A stretch of 64,000 nucleotides of DNA from Paraburkholderia terricola (GTDB lineage Bacteria > Pseudomonadota > Gammaproteobacteria > Burkholderiales > Burkholderiaceae). Under the pieces are notes generated by a model that made no database searches, was not told the origin of the DNA, and saw only the letters and a list, made by a program, of their open reading frames with translations. Shown here piece after piece: positions 5,768 to 16,161 of this stretch (position 1 is its first letter; each line of letters opens with the position of its first letter). A program made the translations under genes and the position numbers. The DNA lies in NCBI RefSeq assembly GCF_900142195.1, contig NZ_FRAB01000005.1:124001-188000 (forward strand). The letters run 5' to 3'.

Positions 5768-7858
5768 TCAAGGCTTCTGCAATAGCGCCTTCAAGCTCGC
5801 GAGCCGGTCTTTCGGCGACATCGGCGCTTCTTCCGCGGTGGGCGGCGGAGCATCGTCGAGCAGCATTTCGGGGATGAAGCGCGACGGCTCGCACACCACC
5901 GTCTCTCGCGCGCGCTTGCGCTTCTTGCACCAGTTCAGATGCAGGCTGCGCTGAGCCCGCGTGATCGCGACGTACATGAGGCGGCGTTCTTCCTCGATGC
6001 GCGCGTCGTCGATCGGTTCGTCCTCGGCGCCGCCACGGTGCGGCATGATGCCTTCCTCGACGCCGACCAGAAACACGTGCGGATACTCCAAACCCTTCGA
6101 CGCGTGCACCGTCGACAGGCGCACCGCGTCGGGATCTTCCTCGCGGCCTTCGAGCATCGACATCAGCGCGACGGTCTGGATCAGGCCGAGCAGATTCTTG
6201 CCGGTGTCGCCGAGACCGTCGGCGGTGTCGTAGCCGGTGGCCTCGGCTTGCGCCGCGCCGTCCGGCTCGGCCTTGGTGCCCTTGCGCTTGAGCCATTCCA
6301 TGAACTCCAGCACGTTCTGCCACTTGGACTGCGCCTGGCGTTCGTCGAAGGTGTCGTAGAGATACGCTTCGTAATGAATCGCGTCCATCAGTTCGTCGAG
6401 CAGCGGGCCGGCCGGATCTTTTTCCGCGCGATCGGTGAGGCGCTGCATGAAATCGCAGAACACGCGCATCGGCTCGATCTGGCGCGGCGACAGGCGCGCT
6501 TCGATCCCGCCCATGTAGACCGCTTCGAACAGCGACACCTTGGCCTGGCCCGCGAACGCGCCGAGCGCTTCGAGCGTCGTATTGCCGACGCCGCGCCGCG
6601 GCGTGGTGATCGCGCGGATGAACGCCGGGTCGTCGTTCGCGTTGGCGATCAGGCGCAGATACGCGCAGATGTCCTTGATCTCGGCTTTATCGAAGAACGA
6701 CTGGCCGCCGGACAGCACATACGGAATGCGCTCGCGCCGCAGCACCTGTTCGAAGATGCGCGCCTGGAAATTGCCGCGATACAGGATCGCGTAGTCGCGG
6801 AAATTCGCGCGCCGTTCGAACTTGTGCGCCGACAGACGAAACACCACGGACTCGGCTTCGTGCTCTTCGTCGTTGCACGGCGTGACGGTGATCGAGTCGC
6901 CCATGCCGTGTTCGGACCACAGCTTCTTCTCGAACAGCTTGGGGTTGTTCGCGATCACGTTGTTCGCGGCAGTGAGAATGCGCACCGTCGAGCGGTAATT
7001 CTGCTCGAGCTTCACCAGATGCAGCTTCGGGAAATCCTTGCCGAGTTGCGCGAGGTTTTCCAGCGTCGCGCCGCGCCAGCCGTAGATGGCCTGGTCGTCG
7101 TCGCCCACCGCCGTGAATGCCGCGCGCGGTCCGGCCAGTTGCTTGAGCAATTCGTACTGGCACGCGTTGGTGTCCTGATACTCGTCGATCAGCAGATAGC
7201 GCAGCTTGTTCTGCCAGCGGTCGCGCACCGGCTCGTTGTTCGCGAAGAGCTCGGCGGGCAGGCGGATCAGATCGTCGAAATCCACTGCCTGATACGCGTG
7301 CAGCGTCGCCACGTAGTTGCGATAGACGATCGCGGCCTGATGCTCGTCCTCGTTCGCGGCGATCGCGATCGCTTCTTCCGGCATGATCAGGCCGTTTTTC
7401 CACAGCGAGATGATCGACTGGATCTTGCGGATGAAGCCCTTGTCCGTGGAGCCGACCTGCTCCTGGATCATGCCGAAGCAGTCGTCCGAATCCATGATCG
7501 AGAACTGCGGCTTCAGGCCGACGTGTTCCGCCTCCTGCCGCAGAATCTGCACGCCGAGCGAGTGGAAGGTGCACACCGTCAACTGGTTGACCGGCACTTT
7601 GCGGCCTTCCTTGCCGGGCGTGGTGAGCGTCTTGCCTTCGAGCAGTTTGCCCACGCGCTCGCGCATTTCCGCCGCGGCCTTGTTCGTGAACGTGACGGCG
7701 GCGATGTGGCGCGGCTCGAAGCCCTTGGCTTCGATCAGGTGCGCGATTTTCTGCGTGATCACGCGCGTCTTGCCGCTGCCTGCGCCGGCGAGCACGAGAC
7801 ACGGACCGTCGAGATAACGGACCGCTTCATTTTGAGCGGGGTTCAGGCCTGCGGACAT
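5768..7858 (-). CDS. rep: ATP-dependent DNA helicase Rep
   Basis: A 696-aa superfamily 1A 3'-5' DNA helicase that helps forks past protein roadblocks. It has the ordered motifs: Q-motif LNPAQNEAV (about 5-13), Walker A AGAGSGKT (GKT at 29-31), CTFHSLG, the DExx box LIDEYQDTN, GDDDQAIYGWRGA, NYRS, and LSTVHASKGLEY..AITRAQ at the C-terminal end. The segment IPYVLSGGQSFFDKAEIKD matches Rep more closely than UvrD, and the length is near Rep (about 670). The minus-strand frame stays open far upstream, but the Q-motif and family start put the start at the ATG at 7858. Confidence 0.93.
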   Translation of the reverse strand: MSAGLNPAQNEAVRYLDGPCLVLAGAGSGKTRVITQKIAHLIEAKGFEPRHIAAVTFTNKAAAEMRERVGKLLEGKTLTTPGKEGRKVPVNQLTVCTFHSLGVQILRQEAEHVGLKPQFSIMDSDDCFGMIQEQVGSTDKGFIRKIQSIISLWKNGLIMPEEAIAIAANEDEHQAAIVYRNYVATLHAYQAVDFDDLIRLPAELFANNEPVRDRWQNKLRYLLIDEYQDTNACQYELLKQLAGPRAAFTAVGDDDQAIYGWRGATLENLAQLGKDFPKLHLVKLEQNYRSTVRILTAANNVIANNPKLFEKKLWSEHGMGDSITVTPCNDEEHEAESVVFRLSAHKFERRANFRDYAILYRGNFQARIFEQVLRRERIPYVLSGGQSFFDKAEIKDICAYLRLIANANDDPAFIRAITTPRRGVGNTTLEALGAFAGQAKVSLFEAVYMGGIEARLSPRQIEPMRVFCDFMQRLTDRAEKDPAGPLLDELMDAIHYEAYLYDTFDERQAQSKWQNVLEFMEWLKRKGTKAEPDGAAQAEATGYDTADGLGDTGKNLLGLIQTVALMSMLEGREEDPDAVRLSTVHASKGLEYPHVFLVGVEEGIMPHRGGAEDEPIDDARIEEERRLMYVAITRAQRSLHLNWCKKRKRARETVVCEPSRFIPEMLLDDAPPPTAEEAPMSPKDRLASLKALLQKP

Positions 7859-8209
7859 CGTCTGTGGATGGGTAATGCGGTTGAGCGCGGCGGTTTGGGA
7901 GCGCTTGGCTGCGGAGTCGCCAGGACCGAGGCCCGGGGGCATGCCGCAGCGGCTGGAACGGGCGCCTCGTGTGGGACAGAGGGGCATTCCGGCTGGCAGC
8001 GATTCGCGCGAGAGGAGCGATGTTAACACGGAAGTCTCCGGCGGCTGAGTGCGATAAAAACAGCGACCAGGCACCCCGACGCGCATGCGCTCAGCCGGTC
8101 TTCCAGGCTCGCCGCCAACCGTCTCCCGGCAGCCCATGCCACAATTACGTCGTTGCGCGCCGCCGCCGCGGTGGCAAAGCGGCGCGCCGTTTTTTGCAGG
8201 AAGACACGC
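7859..8209. other. Divergent intergenic region rep / oxidoreductase
   Basis: About 350 bases carrying both leaders. I see no convincing promoter pair. The only structure is a terminator-like hairpin directly in front of the oxidoreductase (8155-8195). Confidence 0.5.
8155..8195 (+). terminator. Terminator-like hairpin in the oxidoreductase leader
   Basis: GCGCGCCGC (8155-8163) pairs exactly with GCGGCGCGC (8179-8187), followed by CG and six T. It ends 15 bases before the start codon, just ahead of the AGGAAG ribosome site, so it either ends an upstream transcript or acts as an attenuator. Confidence 0.6.
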
Positions 8210-9259
8210 ATGTCCGCATCGCTGAAGATTGGATTGATGGGTTACGGTTTTGCCGGCGCGACCTTTCATGCGCCGGTGATCGACCACTGCGGGCGCGCGA
8301 GCGTCGCGGCCATCGCCACGGGCCAGCCCGAGCGCGCGCTCGCCGATTATCCGCACGCCAAGGTGGTGGCCGATCTCGACGCGCTGCTGGCGCTCGACGA
8401 AATCGAGTGCGTCGTGATCGCGACGCCCAACGACACGCACTTCGACCTCGCGCGCCGCACGCTGGAAGCGGGCAAGCACGTGGTGGTCGACAAGCCGGTC
8501 ACGTTGAGCGCCGCCGACGCCCATACGCTCGCCAACATCGCACTCGCTCACTGCAAGCTGTTCGTGCCATTTCACAACCGCCGCTGGGACGGCGATTTTC
8601 TGACTGTGCGAGACCTGCTCGCCAGCGGAAAGCTGGGCCGCGTCACGCAATACGAATCGCATTTCGACCGCTTCCGTCCGGAGGTGAGGCAGCGCTGGCG
8701 CGAGGAGGCTTCGCGCGGCGGCGGCCTGCTGTTCGACCTCGGCCCGCATCTGATCGACCAGGCGCTGGCGCTGTTCGGCCCGCCGCAAACCGTGTCGGCC
8801 ACGGTGCGCACGCATCGCGACCAGGCGAGCGCGCCGGACTACGTGCACATTCAGTTGGGGTACGGCGGGTCCGAGGTGGTGCTGCATGCGAGCGCGTTGA
8901 CCGCGCTGATCGCGCCGAGATTCGCGATCCACGGCACGCGCGGCAGCTATGTGAAATACGAGCTCGACACGCAGGAAGACCAGTTGAAGGCCGGCTTGCG
9001 GCCAGGCGAAGACGGCTTCGGCGCGGGCAACGCGGCAGGCATCATGCGTGTGCTGGAAGGCGATCAGGAAGTCGAGCGCGAAGTGCCGACGCGCAATGGC
9101 GATTACGTCGGTTTCTATGTCGCGTTGGCCGACGCGATCCAGAACGGCGTGAAGTTCCCCGTCAGCCCTCAGGACGCGGTCGACGTGATGACGATCATCG
9201 AGCTTGCGGCGCGCAGTTCGGAAGAAGGCATCCGGTTGCCGTTCGAGCGCATTCGTTGA
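8210..9259 (+). CDS. Gfo/Idh/MocA-family NAD(P)-dependent oxidoreductase
   Basis: The 349-aa protein starts with a Rossmann fold (KIGLMGYGFAGATFHAPVI, about 5-23) and has the family motif VDKPVTLSAADA, an analogue of the EKP triad with Asp in the first place. Its C-terminal beta-sheet domain begins near GRVTQYESHFDRF and includes LFDLGPHLIDQAL with the expected catalytic histidine. This is typical of the YdgJ-like branch, which oxidises sugars or inositols. The exact substrate cannot be read. ATG 8210 is chosen over 8153 because AGGAAG precedes it and the Rossmann strand follows at once. Confidence 0.88.
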   Translation: MSASLKIGLMGYGFAGATFHAPVIDHCGRASVAAIATGQPERALADYPHAKVVADLDALLALDEIECVVIATPNDTHFDLARRTLEAGKHVVVDKPVTLSAADAHTLANIALAHCKLFVPFHNRRWDGDFLTVRDLLASGKLGRVTQYESHFDRFRPEVRQRWREEASRGGGLLFDLGPHLIDQALALFGPPQTVSATVRTHRDQASAPDYVHIQLGYGGSEVVLHASALTALIAPRFAIHGTRGSYVKYELDTQEDQLKAGLRPGEDGFGAGNAAGIMRVLEGDQEVEREVPTRNGDYVGFYVALADAIQNGVKFPVSPQDAVDVMTIIELAARSSEEGIRLPFERIR

Positions 9260-9415
9260 CTGGTTGCGTACGCAGCGCCGCGCGGACAGAAAACCTGACG
9301 GTCCCGAAAGGAACATAACGTTACAAATAACGCCGCGCGCCCGGTCAGCGCGAAGCTTCGGTGAGCCGTTGCTACTCCAGCAGTACGAGAAACGACAACG
9401 ACTTCTGGAGAGCCC

Positions 9416-9766
9416 ATGCCCCGTCTCATTCGCGCACTTGTCGCCTGCGCCTTGCTCAGTTCGCTCGCCGCCTGCGTGGTGGCGCCGCAACCCGCATCGG
9501 CGCCGCGTCCCAGCCCGCAGCAGATCGCGGACCAGCGTCTGCACCAGGTCGAAGGCCGCATCGACAACCTGGGCCGCCGCATCGACAACCGCGTGAATCA
9601 GGGCTACTACCCGCCACCGCAAGGCGGCGCGCTGCATCACCGGCTGGACGTGATCCGCCAGGAAGCGCGCGACATGGCCGCGCAACACGGCGGCGGCCTG
9701 TCCGGCGACGAACAGCGCGTGCTGAATCAGGAGCTGGACAACGCGGCGCGCGCCATCGGCGAATAG
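9416..9766 (+). CDS. Small outer-membrane-type lipoprotein
   Basis: The 116-aa protein has a lipoprotein signal peptide: RLIRALVACALLSS followed by lipobox LAAC, with the modified Cys at about residue 20. The mature part is short, Pro-rich at first, then a repeated motif GRIDNLGRRIDNRVNQG typical of coiled-coil or amphipathic segments, and a helical end. There is no catalytic motif. CTGGAGAG precedes the start. The function is unknown; a small envelope protein in its own unit, closed by the terminator at 9822-9857. Confidence 0.82.
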   Translation: MPRLIRALVACALLSSLAACVVAPQPASAPRPSPQQIADQRLHQVEGRIDNLGRRIDNRVNQGYYPPPQGGALHHRLDVIRQEARDMAAQHGGGLSGDEQRVLNQELDNAARAIGE

Positions 9767-9821
9767 TCGCGCGATCGGCACCCGTCGCGCCGGCTCGGCT
9801 TCGAGCATGAAAACCGGCAGC

Positions 9822-9857
9822 AAGCGCGCGCGGCGCACGTCCCGCGCGCTTTTTTTT
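9822..9857 (+). terminator. Terminator of the lipoprotein gene
   Basis: AAGCGCGCG (9822-9830) pairs with CGCGCGCTT (9843-9851), followed by six T. Confidence 0.8.
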
Positions 9858-9908
9858 GATGCGCGGGATCCCGCCGCGTCAACCGCCACGCCCCTTGCGG
9901 GCCTTTAT

Positions 9909-9937
9909 TTGACAAGCCCCCGGCCCTCGCGTACATT
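9909..9937 (+). promoter_or_regulatory. Sigma70 promoter of the gcv operon
   Basis: TTGACA (9909-9914), 17-base spacer, TACATT (9932-9937). The predicted start, about 9944, coincides with the first base of the glycine riboswitch. Confidence 0.8.
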
Positions 9938-9945
9938 CGCCGCAC

Positions 9946-10219
9946 GCGTCGGGAGAGCGCGCTGGCCGCTGAAAACCGCAGGCCGCGCCGCCGAAGGGGC
10001 ACACCCGCAAACTCTCAGGCAAAAGGACCGACCGCGTCGAAAAACCCGCGTCCAGGCAACATCGAGGGCTAGGTTTTTCGCACTCTGGAGAGCGGCAGTA
10101 GCCGTCTGCATCGTCTAAAGCGTGCAGGTTCGGCAAGCTGCCCACCGAAGGGGCGCGCGTTCACCGTGATCCGGCAAGCCGGCCGCGGCAGCGCAATCTC
10201 TCAGGTATCGAGGACAGAG
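9946..10219 (+). promoter_or_regulatory. Tandem glycine riboswitch
   Basis: Two glycine aptamers in series. Aptamer 1 runs from GTCGG (9948-9952, P1) through GCCGAAGGGGCA and CTCTCAGGCAAAAGGAC to CCGAC (10028-10032). Aptamer 2 runs from CTCTG (10083-10087) through CACCGAAGGGGCG and CTCTCAGG to CAGAG (10215-10219). Such tandem elements usually turn on glycine cleavage genes when glycine is plentiful. The roughly 90 bases between aptamer 2 and gcvT contain CGCGA/TCGCG arms and a T-run at about 10277-10282, a plausible expression platform. Confidence 0.93.
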
Positions 10220-10306
10220 GGGTCATGCAGAACCACGCTCGCAGGCACACGCCGCGAGGCGTCGCGCCGCATGGCCTTTTTTGTTTCGCGAGATGCCAGA
10301 GGCCCC

Positions 10307-11425
10307 ATGACCGAACTCAAACACACCCCGCTCAACGCCACCCATCGTGCGCTCAACGCCCGCATGGTCGATTTCGGCGGCTGGGACATGCCCGTCAACT
10401 ACGGCTCGCAAATCGACGAACACCGCGCCGTGCGCACCGACGCCGGCATGTTCGACGTCTCGCACATGTGCGTCGTCGATTTCACCGGCGAGCGCGTGCG
10501 CGCCTTCTTCGAATATGCGCTGGCGAACAACGTCGGCAAGCTGCAAACGCCGGGCCGCGCGCTTTACTCCTGTCTGCTGAATCCGAATGGCGGCGTGATC
10601 GACGATCTGATCGTCTATTACTTCGGCGAGGACCACTTTCGCGTGGTCGTCAACGCGGGCACCGCCGACAAGGACATCGCCTGGTTCGGCCAGCTCAACG
10701 CCGAAGGCAGCTATGGCCTCACCATCACGCCGCGCCGCGATTACGCGATCGTCGCCGTGCAAGGCCCGAACGCGCGCGAAAAAGCCTGGCAAACCGTGCC
10801 GGCCGCGCGCGCCGCCACCGAAGCGCTGAAGCCCTTCAACGCCGCGCGCATCATGGAAACGCCGTTCGGCGAGCTGACCGTCGCGCGCACCGGCTACACC
10901 GGCGAAGACGGCTTCGAAATCATCGTTCCGGCCGATCACGTGATCGCGCTGTGGAACGCGCTGCAAGCGCAAGGCGTGCGCCCGGCCGGTCTCGGCGCGC
11001 GCGACACGCTGCGCCTCGAAGCCGGCATGAACCTGTACGGCCAGGACATGGACGACAACGTCTCGCCGCTCGACGCCGGCCTCGCCTGGACCGTCGACCT
11101 GGCCTCGCCGCGCGACTTCGTCGGCAAGGGCAAGCTGGAAGCCGAGGGCTCGAAGGCGGCGTTCGTCGGCCTGATCCTGCAAAAGGACAACGGCAAGGCG
11201 GCGGGCGTGCTGCGTGCTCACCAAAAAGTCGTCACGCCGCAGGGCGTTGGCGAAATCACCAGCGGCACTTTTTCCCCGACCATGCAGGAATCGATCGCCT
11301 TCGCGCGCGTGCCGAAAGGCGTGCAGCCAGGCGACACCGTTCACGTGCAGATCCGCGACAGAGCCCTCCCCGCAAGCGTGGTAAAACTGCCGTTCGTGCG
11401 CAACGGCAAAGTGCTCGCGGTTTAA
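10307..11425 (+). CDS. gcvT: Glycine cleavage system T protein (aminomethyltransferase)
   Basis: The 372-aa T protein transfers the methylene group from aminomethyl-lipoyl-H protein to tetrahydrofolate, releasing ammonia. Visible family features are an N-terminal [12 protein letters not shown], the folate-site region with GMFDVSHM, the motif [11 protein letters not shown], and [20 protein letters not shown]-terminal barrel domain ends in [11 protein letters not shown] 10307 ([10 protein letters not shown]) is the family start; an earlier in-frame GTG would lie inside the riboswitch. First gene of gcvTHP, controlled by the glycine riboswitch. Confidence 0.96.
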   Translation: MTELKHTPLNATHRALNARMVDFGGWDMPVNYGSQIDEHRAVRTDAGMFDVSHMCVVDFTGERVRAFFEYALANNVGKLQTPGRALYSCLLNPNGGVIDDLIVYYFGEDHFRVVVNAGTADKDIAWFGQLNAEGSYGLTITPRRDYAIVAVQGPNAREKAWQTVPAARAATEALKPFNAARIMETPFGELTVARTGYTGEDGFEIIVPADHVIALWNALQAQGVRPAGLGARDTLRLEAGMNLYGQDMDDNVSPLDAGLAWTVDLASPRDFVGKGKLEAEGSKAAFVGLILQKDNGKAAGVLRAHQKVVTPQGVGEITSGTFSPTMQESIAFARVPKGVQPGDTVHVQIRDRALPASVVKLPFVRNGKVLAV

Positions 11426-11488
11426 GCAGCCGGCGCGTGCGTCATACCTTTTAAGCCCATACCGAATCACACCGCATAGGAGCATCCG

Positions 11489-11869
11489 ATGAGCATCCCG
11501 GCCGATCTGAAATACACCGAATCGCACGAATGGGTCCGTACCGAAGCGGACGGCACGCTGACGGTCGGCATCACCGACCACGCGCAGGAAGCGCTCGGCG
11601 ACATCGTCTTCTTCGAAGTCCAGGAACTGGGCAAGACCGTGACCGCCGGCGACACCGTCGCGGTGATCGAATCGGTGAAGGCCGCTTCCGATATCTACGC
11701 GCCGGTCTCGGGCGAGATCATCGAGGCGAATACGGCCGTGGCCGACACGCCGGATTCGGTCAACACCGCGCCGTACGAAAGCTGGCTCTTCAAGATCAAG
11801 CCCGCTTCGGACGCCGCGCAAGATCGTCTGATCGACGCCGACGCGTACTCAAAGTCCATCGGCGCCTGA
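11489..11869 (+). CDS. gcvH: Glycine cleavage system H protein
   Basis: The 126-aa lipoyl carrier shuttles the aminomethyl group between P, T and L proteins. The lipoyl-lysine is Lys64 in [19 protein letters not shown], within the usual sandwich fold. Length is normal. The start follows AGGAGC. It lies 63 bases after gcvT and 70 before gcvP, so the three are co-transcribed. Confidence 0.97.
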   Translation: MSIPADLKYTESHEWVRTEADGTLTVGITDHAQEALGDIVFFEVQELGKTVTAGDTVAVIESVKAASDIYAPVSGEIIEANTAVADTPDSVNTAPYESWLFKIKPASDAAQDRLIDADAYSKSIGA

Positions 11870-11939
11870 TACACCTACTCGTTTAAACCGTCAGGTGCGG
11901 CGGCCGCGAGGCGTGGCGCGCCGCACCGCCAGGAACACC

Positions 11940-14876
11940 ATGAAGCTCGAACACCCGGATCGTCTGATGAACCGCACTCCTCTCTCGCTCGCCGCGCTCG
12001 AAGTGCACGACGCCTTCGCCGAACGGCACATCGGCCCGGATTCGGCCGACCAGCAGTCGATGCTGGAAGCCCTCGGCTTCGCGTCGCGCGCCGCGCTGAT
12101 CGACGCCGTCATTCCGAAGACGATCCGCCGCACCGAAACGCTGCCGCTCGGCCCCTTCGCGCAACCGAAGAGCGAAGCCGAAGCGCTCGCCGCGCTGCGC
12201 GAACTCGCGGACAGGAACCAGGTGTTCCGCTCGTACATCGGGCAGGGCTATTACAACGCGCACACGCCGACGGTGATCTTGCGCAACGTGCTCGAAAATC
12301 CGGCGTGGTACACGGCTTACACGCCGTATCAGCCGGAAATCTCGCAAGGCCGTCTGGAAGCGCTGTTGAACTTCCAGCAGATGATCGTCGACCTGACGGG
12401 TCTCGCGATCTCGAACGCGTCGCTGCTCGATGAAGCGACCGCCGCCGCCGAAGCGATGACGCTGCTGCAACGCATCGGCAAGCCGAAGTCGAACGTGTTC
12501 TTCGTCGCCGACGACGTACTGCCGCAAACCATCGAAGTGGTGAAGACGCGCGCCACGCCGGTCGGCATCGAAGTGAAAGTGGGCCCGGCCGCCGAAGCCG
12601 CGAACGCCAACGCGTTCGGCGTGCTGCTGCAATATCCGGGCGTGAACGGCGACGTGCGCGACTACCGCGCGCTCACCGAGGCGATCCACGCGGCAGGCGG
12701 CCATGTGGTCGCCGCCGCCGATCTGCTCGCGCTCACCGTGCTCACGCCGCCGGGCGAATGGGGCGCGGACGTGGCCGTCGGCAATACGCAGCGCTTCGGC
12801 GTGCCGGTCGGCTTCGGCGGCCCGCATGCGGCTTACCTCGCGGTGCGCGATGAGTTCAAGCGTCAAATGCCGGGGCGTCTGGTCGGCGTGACGGTCGACG
12901 CGCAAGGCAATCCCGCGCTGCGTCTCGCGCTGCAAACGCGCGAGCAGCATATCCGCCGCGAGAAGGCGACCTCGAACGTCTGCACCGCGCAAGCGCTGCT
13001 CGCGATCATGGCCAGCATGTACGCGGTGTATCACGGGCCGCACGGTCTCAAGACGATCGCGCTGCGCGTGAACCGCATCGCCGCGCTGCTGGCTGCGGGC
13101 GCGAAGCAACTCGGCTACACGCTCGTCAACGAAACCTTCTTTGACACGCTGACGTTCGAAACCGGCGCGCGCACGCAAGCGCTGCACGACGCCGCAACCG
13201 CGAGGCGCATCAATCTGCGCCGCGTGAGCGACACGCAAGTCGGCCTGTCGATCGACGAAACCACTTCGCGCCGCGATCTGGCCGACCTGCTCGCGGTGTT
13301 CGCGCAAGCGGCCTTCGTCAGCGACGTACCGCAAATCGATGCGCTCGATGCGGCCCTCGCCGCGTCGAACGCCGCCTCGGTGCCGGCCGCGCTGGAACGC
13401 ACTAGCGCGTATCTCACGCATCACGTGTTCAATCGCCATCATTCGGAAACGGAAATGCTGCGCTATCTGCGCAGCCTGGCGGACAAGGACCTCGCGCTCG
13501 ACCGCTCGATGATCCCGCTCGGCTCGTGCACGATGAAGCTGAACGCGACCTCCGAAATGCTGCCGGTCACGTGGCCCGAATTCGGTCAGATTCATCCGTT
13601 CGCGCCGGCCGAGCAAACCGTCGGCTACCGCGAGATGATCGATCAGCTCGAAGCGATGCTGGTCGCGGCCACCGGTTACGCCGCGGTGTCGCTGCAACCG
13701 AATGCGGGTTCGCAAGGCGAGTACGCGGGTCTGTTGATCATCCACGCTTATCACGCGTCGCGCGGCGAAGCGCATCGCAACGTGTGCCTGATTCCGGCTT
13801 CGGCGCACGGCACCAACCCGGCATCGGCGCAAATGGCCGGCATGCAGGTCGTGGTGGTCGCCTGCGACGCGCAAGGCAACGTCGATATCGAAGACCTGAA
13901 GAAGAAGGCCGGTCAACACGCCGACAAGCTCGCGGCGATCATGATCACGTACCCGTCCACGCACGGCGTGTTCGAGCAGAACGTGCGTGAAATCTGCGAG
14001 ATCGTGCACGCGCACGGCGGCCAGGTTTACGTGGACGGCGCGAACATGAACGCAATGGTCGGCTTGACCGCGCCGGGCCAGTTCGGCGGCGACGTCTCGC
14101 ACCTGAACCTGCACAAGACTTTCTGCATTCCGCACGGCGGCGGCGGACCGGGCGTCGGTCCGGTCGCGGTCGGCGCGCATCTCGCGCAGTTTCTGCCGAA
14201 CCAGATTTCGTCGGGCTATGAGCGCGCGCCGAACGGCATCGGCGCGGTGTCGGGTGCGCCGTACGGCTCCGCGTCGATTCTGCCGATCTCGTGGATGTAC
14301 ATCGCGATGATGGGCGCGAAGAATCTCACGGCCGCCACCGAAACTGCGATTCTCAATGCGAACTACGTCGCGAAGAAACTCGCGCCGCATTATCCGGTGC
14401 TGTATTCGGGCCCGGGTGGACTGGTCGCGCACGAGTGCATTCTCGATCTGCGTCCCATCAAGGAGACGAGCGGCATCACCGTCGACGACGTCGCCAAGCG
14501 CCTCGCCGACTACGGTTTCCACGCGCCGACCATGAGCTTCCCGGTGCCGGGCACGCTGATGGTCGAGCCGACCGAATCGGAGTCGAAGGAAGAACTCGAC
14601 CGCTTCATCGAAGCGATGATCGCGATCCGCGAGGAAATCCGCGCGGTCGAAGACGGCCGCTCCGACCGCGAGGACAATCCGCTCAAGCACGCGCCGCATA
14701 CGGCGGCGGTGGTCATCGCCAACGAATGGACGCATGCGTATGCGCGCGAAACCGCCGCATATCCGCTGCCCACGCTGATCGCGAAGAAGTACTGGCCGCC
14801 GGTGGGCCGCGCGGACAACGTGTACGGCGACCGCAATCTGTTCTGTTCGTGCGTGCCGGTCGCGGACTACGAGTAA
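11940..14876 (+). CDS. gcvP: Glycine decarboxylase, P protein
   Basis: The 978-aa PLP enzyme decarboxylates glycine and loads the aminomethyl group onto GcvH. It has the two homologous halves of single-chain P proteins: N-terminal [17 protein letters not shown] and [20 protein letters not shown], and a C-terminal catalytic half with the PLP lysine (about Lys726) in [15 protein letters not shown], plus [15 protein letters not shown] and [13 protein letters not shown]. Length is as in other betaproteobacteria. ATG 11940 follows CAGGAAC; the longer in-frame extension has no family match. Confidence 0.96.
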   Translation: MKLEHPDRLMNRTPLSLAALEVHDAFAERHIGPDSADQQSMLEALGFASRAALIDAVIPKTIRRTETLPLGPFAQPKSEAEALAALRELADRNQVFRSYIGQGYYNAHTPTVILRNVLENPAWYTAYTPYQPEISQGRLEALLNFQQMIVDLTGLAISNASLLDEATAAAEAMTLLQRIGKPKSNVFFVADDVLPQTIEVVKTRATPVGIEVKVGPAAEAANANAFGVLLQYPGVNGDVRDYRALTEAIHAAGGHVVAAADLLALTVLTPPGEWGADVAVGNTQRFGVPVGFGGPHAAYLAVRDEFKRQMPGRLVGVTVDAQGNPALRLALQTREQHIRREKATSNVCTAQALLAIMASMYAVYHGPHGLKTIALRVNRIAALLAAGAKQLGYTLVNETFFDTLTFETGARTQALHDAATARRINLRRVSDTQVGLSIDETTSRRDLADLLAVFAQAAFVSDVPQIDALDAALAASNAASVPAALERTSAYLTHHVFNRHHSETEMLRYLRSLADKDLALDRSMIPLGSCTMKLNATSEMLPVTWPEFGQIHPFAPAEQTVGYREMIDQLEAMLVAATGYAAVSLQPNAGSQGEYAGLLIIHAYHASRGEAHRNVCLIPASAHGTNPASAQMAGMQVVVVACDAQGNVDIEDLKKKAGQHADKLAAIMITYPSTHGVFEQNVREICEIVHAHGGQVYVDGANMNAMVGLTAPGQFGGDVSHLNLHKTFCIPHGGGGPGVGPVAVGAHLAQFLPNQISSGYERAPNGIGAVSGAPYGSASILPISWMYIAMMGAKNLTAATETAILNANYVAKKLAPHYPVLYSGPGGLVAHECILDLRPIKETSGITVDDVAKRLADYGFHAPTMSFPVPGTLMVEPTESESKEELDRFIEAMIAIREEIRAVEDGRSDREDNPLKHAPHTAAVVIANEWTHAYARETAAYPLPTLIAKKYWPPVGRADNVYGDRNLFCSCVPVADYE

Positions 14877-15003
14877 GGGCGAGTGGCCCGCGCACTGTCC
14901 GCGGGCCGTAAGCGGGCGGTGCGCGGCGCCGTCCGCGGTTCTGTCGTTCATGGCCGCAAACGGCTAACATCACACACCGAATCAGCCTAACGAGGAGTTT
15001 CGC

Positions 15004-16134
15004 ATGGCGCGAAAGGTGCGATTGATGCAAAGCCGGGCCGAAACAGGGCGAACCCACGCGCGGCGGCGAACATGGGCGATCTTGCTGGCTGGCGCAGCCG
15101 TGCTGCTGCCGCTCGGGCAAGCGCAGGCCGCGATGAATTTTTGTGCAGCGCCCGCGCTGCAAACCAGTGAACGCACGAACGCCGATCCTGGCGTGAAGGC
15201 GCTGGTGAGCAACGTGCAGGCGCATCTGAACGACCCGCCGCATGCGCAGGCCAGGCTGCACACCGAAGGTTCGCTGCCGCATGAAGGCATCTACGACCAA
15301 AGCGTCGAGGCGGAGAAAGATCTCGATCTTTTGCGCGACGCCGCGCTTGCATGGCGCGCCACCAGCGACGACCGTTATCTCAAGCTCGTCGATCGCTTGC
15401 TGTTCGCGTGGGTCACGACGTATCAACCGGGTTTCAACCCGATCGACGAAACGCGTTTCGAAGGCCTGATCCTCGCCTACGACATGACCGCGAGCGCGCT
15501 GCCCGTGAAAACGCGCAACGCGTCGATGGCCTTTCTGACGAAACTCGCGAACGGCTACATCGAGCAGATCGACGCGCAGCCGCGTCCGTTGAAGGGCACC
15601 TACCGGAACAACTGGCAGAGCCACCGGATCAAGCTGATCGCAATGGCCGCGTTCACGCTCGACAACCGCAAGATGATCAACGCGGCCCAGCGTCTGTTCG
15701 TCGAGCATATCGGCGACAACATCGCGCCGGACGGATCGACCGTCGATTTCGGCGAACGCGACGCGCTGCACTACGTCACCTACGACTTGCAGCCGCTCGT
15801 CACGGCCGCGCTGTCCGCCCGCCGCCACAACCGCAACTGGCTGCCGGAGAAGGGGCTGAACGGCGCGTCGCTGCAAGCCGCGCTTAACTGGCTCACGCCG
15901 TATGCGGACGGCAGCAAGACGCATGAGGAATTCGTGCGTTCGAGCGTCCCGTTCGATGCCAAACGTCGCGAGGCCGGCTTGCCGGGCTATTCGGGCCAGT
16001 GGGATCCGAAGAACGCGACGGAACTGTTTCACCTGGCGGCGCGTCTCGACGGACGCTATACGCCGATCGCGCTACAGCTCGCACCGACGCCGCCCGCATG
16101 GCTCGCCGTGTGTTTGCCGCTGTCGGCGCGCTAA
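15004..16134 (+). CDS. Secreted alginate-lyase-family protein
   Basis: The 376-aa protein has a long N-terminal signal (positively charged start, hydrophobic WAILLAGAAVLLPLG, cleavage near AQA-AMNF at about 42). The mature part is an all-helical alpha/alpha toroid like the alginate lyase family PF05426: YLKLVDRLLFAWVTTYQPGFNPIDETRFEG, YRNNWQSHRIKLIAMAAF with the N-W-x-S-H pattern that carries catalytic residues in these lyases, and ERDALHYVTYDLQPLV. It probably degrades or trims a uronic-acid polysaccharide in the periplasm; the substrate is not certain. It is unrelated to the flanking glycine/serine genes. Confidence 0.82.
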   Translation: MARKVRLMQSRAETGRTHARRRTWAILLAGAAVLLPLGQAQAAMNFCAAPALQTSERTNADPGVKALVSNVQAHLNDPPHAQARLHTEGSLPHEGIYDQSVEAEKDLDLLRDAALAWRATSDDRYLKLVDRLLFAWVTTYQPGFNPIDETRFEGLILAYDMTASALPVKTRNASMAFLTKLANGYIEQIDAQPRPLKGTYRNNWQSHRIKLIAMAAFTLDNRKMINAAQRLFVEHIGDNIAPDGSTVDFGERDALHYVTYDLQPLVTAALSARRHNRNWLPEKGLNGASLQAALNWLTPYADGSKTHEEFVRSSVPFDAKRREAGLPGYSGQWDPKNATELFHLAARLDGRYTPIALQLAPTPPAWLAVCLPLSAR

Positions 16135-16161
16135 ACCAACTTTCCATCAGCAGGAGCAGTA

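Noticed and set aside
5939..8026. 695-aa open frame opposite rep
   Set aside because: Arg/His/Val-rich shadow of the rep gene caused by high GC at third positions; no family motif and rep is certain.
7859..9889. N-terminal extension of Rep by almost 700 residues
   Set aside because: The frame stays open but crosses the oxidoreductase and lipoprotein genes; the Rep Q-motif begins just after the ATG at 7858.
11883..14951. 1022-aa open frame opposite gcvP
   Set aside because: Antisense shadow; composition is Arg-rich repetitive and the opposite strand encodes a full GcvP.
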